A DNA stretch of 47,202 nt, taken from Methanosphaera sp. Lineage in GTDB: Archaea; Methanobacteriota; Methanobacteria; Methanobacteriales; Methanobacteriaceae. The notes below the pieces were generated by a model. It ran no database searches. It saw only the letters and a program-made list of their open reading frames with translations, and was not told the DNA's origin. The position numbers and the translations under genes are program-made. Shown piece by piece: positions 45,779-47,202 of this stretch (position 1 is the first letter of the stretch; every line of letters begins with the position of its first letter). The stretch lies in the NCBI GenBank assembly GCA_017430835.1, contig JAFRMD010000097.1, positions 1-47,202 of the forward strand. Reading direction: 5' to 3'.

Positions 45779-46663
45779 ATGCTTACTTCTGTACAAAAGG
45801 AAATAATGCAAACTTTAATAAATTTATACAGACAATCAAAATGTACCTCTGTTAAATGTGAAAGCATTGCTGAGTTAATGGGTAGAAATTCAGGAACTAT
45901 ACGTAATCAAATGCAATCATTACGTAGTTTAGGATTAGTTCAGGGCGTACCAGGACCTCGTGGTGGATATAAACCAACATTAGAAGCTTACCATGCATTG
46001 AATATTGAAAATGATCCGTGTGAGATACATGTTCCTATTTTTGTTAGGGGAGAATCAATTCCTGATATTTCAGTAAATAAAATTGAATTTACTAGCATTT
46101 TACGTCCGGGAGATTGTGAAGCAACAATCAGTGTTTTAGGTAATATAAAACAATTGGATTTGGATGATGAAATAAAAATTGGTCCAACTCCCGTAAACAA
46201 TTTAACTGTACATGGAACAATAATTGGTAGGGATGATGTGGACAATGCATTATTAATAAAAACTAACAATATTCTAAGCATACCTAATATTCAAATTAAA
46301 GAAGTAGCCACTCCCTTGTTTCAAGTTGTAGGGCTGGATAGTACATTAACTGAAGTTTGTGAATTAATTAACAAACACAATTTAACTTGTATTCCTGTAA
46401 TGGTTGATAATGAGGTTAAGGGTATTGTCAAATATGAGGATATTATTAAAATGATTGCTGAAAATAAACTTGATTCAAAAGTAGAAGAATTGTTAGATGA
46501 TAATGTTGTTTTAGTTAAAGAGACAAATTCATTAATGCATAGTATGGACATGTTATATGAGAAAGATGTTTCAATTTTACTTTTAATGAACCCAGATAAT
46601 GATATTACAGGTATTGTTACTATTGCAGATATCTTACATAGACTAGTTAAGTTTACTAATTAA
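45779..46663 (+). CDS. HTH plus CBS-pair regulatory protein
   Basis: The 294-residue protein has an N-terminal winged helix-turn-helix of Rrf2-like appearance (about 5-75: SIAELMGRNSGTIRNQMQSLRSLGLVQGVPGPRGGYKPT). A middle beta-rich domain (about 80-170) and a pair of CBS domains (about 175-294) follow. CBS pairs bind adenosyl ligands such as AMP, ATP or SAM, so this is likely a ligand-responsive transcription factor. Target genes are unknown. GGGGATGT precedes the ATG. The deoxyhypusine synthase gene follows 59 bases later on the same strand. Confidence 0.85.
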   Translation: MLTSVQKEIMQTLINLYRQSKCTSVKCESIAELMGRNSGTIRNQMQSLRSLGLVQGVPGPRGGYKPTLEAYHALNIENDPCEIHVPIFVRGESIPDISVNKIEFTSILRPGDCEATISVLGNIKQLDLDDEIKIGPTPVNNLTVHGTIIGRDDVDNALLIKTNNILSIPNIQIKEVATPLFQVVGLDSTLTEVCELINKHNLTCIPVMVDNEVKGIVKYEDIIKMIAENKLDSKVEELLDDNVVLVKETNSLMHSMDMLYEKDVSILLLMNPDNDITGIVTIADILHRLVKFTN

Positions 46664-46722
46664 TTTCATCTTTCTTTTTTAAATTTTTTTTTCATATTTA
46701 TTATTAGGAGATTATCTTTTTT

Positions 46723-47202
46723 ATGAAAGTTAAACATTTGGAAATATCTAAAGGAATGACGATTTCAGATTTCATGAATCAATTAGATGAATCTGGAGTC
46801 CTAGGTGCAGGTAGAATATCGCATGCAACAAATTTGTTGGCGGAATCTATGAAGGATAAGGATACAAAAATATTTTTAAGTCTTGCTGGACCAATGATTC
46901 CTGGCGGCTTAAGGAAAGTTGTTAGGGATCTAATTGAAATGGGTTATGTTGATTTAATAATTTCTAGTGGAGCGAATTTAACACATGATTTAGTAGAATC
47001 ATTTGGTGGAAGACATTATATGAGTACAGGTGAAGACGATGAAACATTGCAAGATAATGGAATAGGTCGTATAGCAGATATTTACACTAAATCAGATGAC
47101 TTTGAAGTATTTGAAGAAGAAATTCAAAAAATATTCTCTAAAATCAATGAAAAATATGAAAAAATTTCAATACAAAAATTTTTATATGAAATTGGAATGT
47201 TA
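46723..47202 (+). CDS. dys: deoxyhypusine synthase, N-terminal part (cut by window edge)
   Basis: The first 160 residues are visible and the frame is open at the right edge. The enzyme transfers the aminobutyl group of spermidine to a lysine of aIF5A. Recognisable family segments are the start VKHLEISKGMTISDFMNQL, GAGRISHATNLLAE, KIFLSLAGPMIPGGLRK and the NAD-site strand IISSGANLTHDLVESFG. The catalytic lysine lies beyond the window. AGGAG is 12 bases before the ATG, somewhat far. Confidence 0.92.
   Translation, partial: MKVKHLEISKGMTISDFMNQLDESGVLGAGRISHATNLLAESMKDKDTKIFLSLAGPMIPGGLRKVVRDLIEMGYVDLIISSGANLTHDLVESFGGRHYMSTGEDDETLQDNGIGRIADIYTKSDDFEVFEEEIQKIFSKINEKYEKISIQKFLYEIGML

Overview
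The window is chromosomal DNA from a very AT-rich methanogenic archaeon of the Methanobacteriales, most like Methanosphaera or a close relative such as Methanobrevibacter. The evidence is a 68-residue HMf-type histone, MCM, RadB, NMD3, aIF2-beta and archaeal AglB, together with methanogen coenzyme genes: beta-RFAP synthase, MfnD, MfnF, CofH, RibL, HacB and the methyl-CoM reductase activating ATPase AtwA. Nearly everything is core genome. I see no CRISPR array, prophage or defence island. The only mobile DNA is one dead insertion sequence.

Layout. 1-352: a GC-rich fragment at the left edge and a compact candidate small-RNA gene with its own TATA box and oligo-T end. 353-6679: MutS-family ATPase, TSUP transporter, U32 peptidase-family protein, thymidylate kinase and a small conserved protein. 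6691-11375 (minus): mcm, aIF2-beta, nmd3 and tyrS, an information-processing run. 11526-17850: membrane-anchored coiled-coil protein, RlmE, phosphodiesterase, topoisomerase I and a MrfA-type helicase. 18344-24927: AglB, RadB, an aminotransferase, a PRC-barrel protein and Elp3. 25030-29245: beta-RFAP synthase, HacB, a Zn-finger protein, a tRNA t6A methylthiotransferase and a zinc-ribbon membrane protein. 29337-29494: tRNA-Val and tRNA-Phe. 29601-31264: a GerW/YtfJ plus DUF2953 pair, a small ORF and the histone. 31580-32917: a degenerate IS with recognisable terminal inverted repeats. 32978-35373: a tetraether-lipid-synthase-type radical SAM gene divergent from CDP-archaeol synthase. 35375-40875 (minus): truA, wecB, wecC, mfnD, mfnF. 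41161-47202: hisA, ribL, a small unknown, cofH, atwA, an HTH-CBS regulator and the start of deoxyhypusine synthase.

Functionally the window joins translation and tRNA modification (TyrS, aIF2-beta, RlmE, TruA, Elp3, the MiaB-like enzyme, DHS) with methanogen cofactors: methanofuran (MfnD, MfnF), methanopterin (beta-RFAP synthase), F420/FAD (CofH, RibL) and coenzyme B (HacB). It also carries envelope chemistry: tetraether lipids (Tes-like, CarS), and UDP-ManNAcA formation with N-glycosylation (WecB, WecC, AglB).

The most notable observation is that several genes appear to begin at AUU rather than AUG/GUG/UUG. The Tes-like gene and ribL have a Shine-Dalgarno sequence correctly spaced to an in-frame ATT. 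Conserved N-terminal sequence lies upstream of the first NTG codon, and no usable NTG codon exists. The mutS-family gene shows the same arrangement more weakly. Second is the stand-alone RNA candidate at 243-326. Third is the presence of a bacterial sporulation-type gene pair next to a histone gene.
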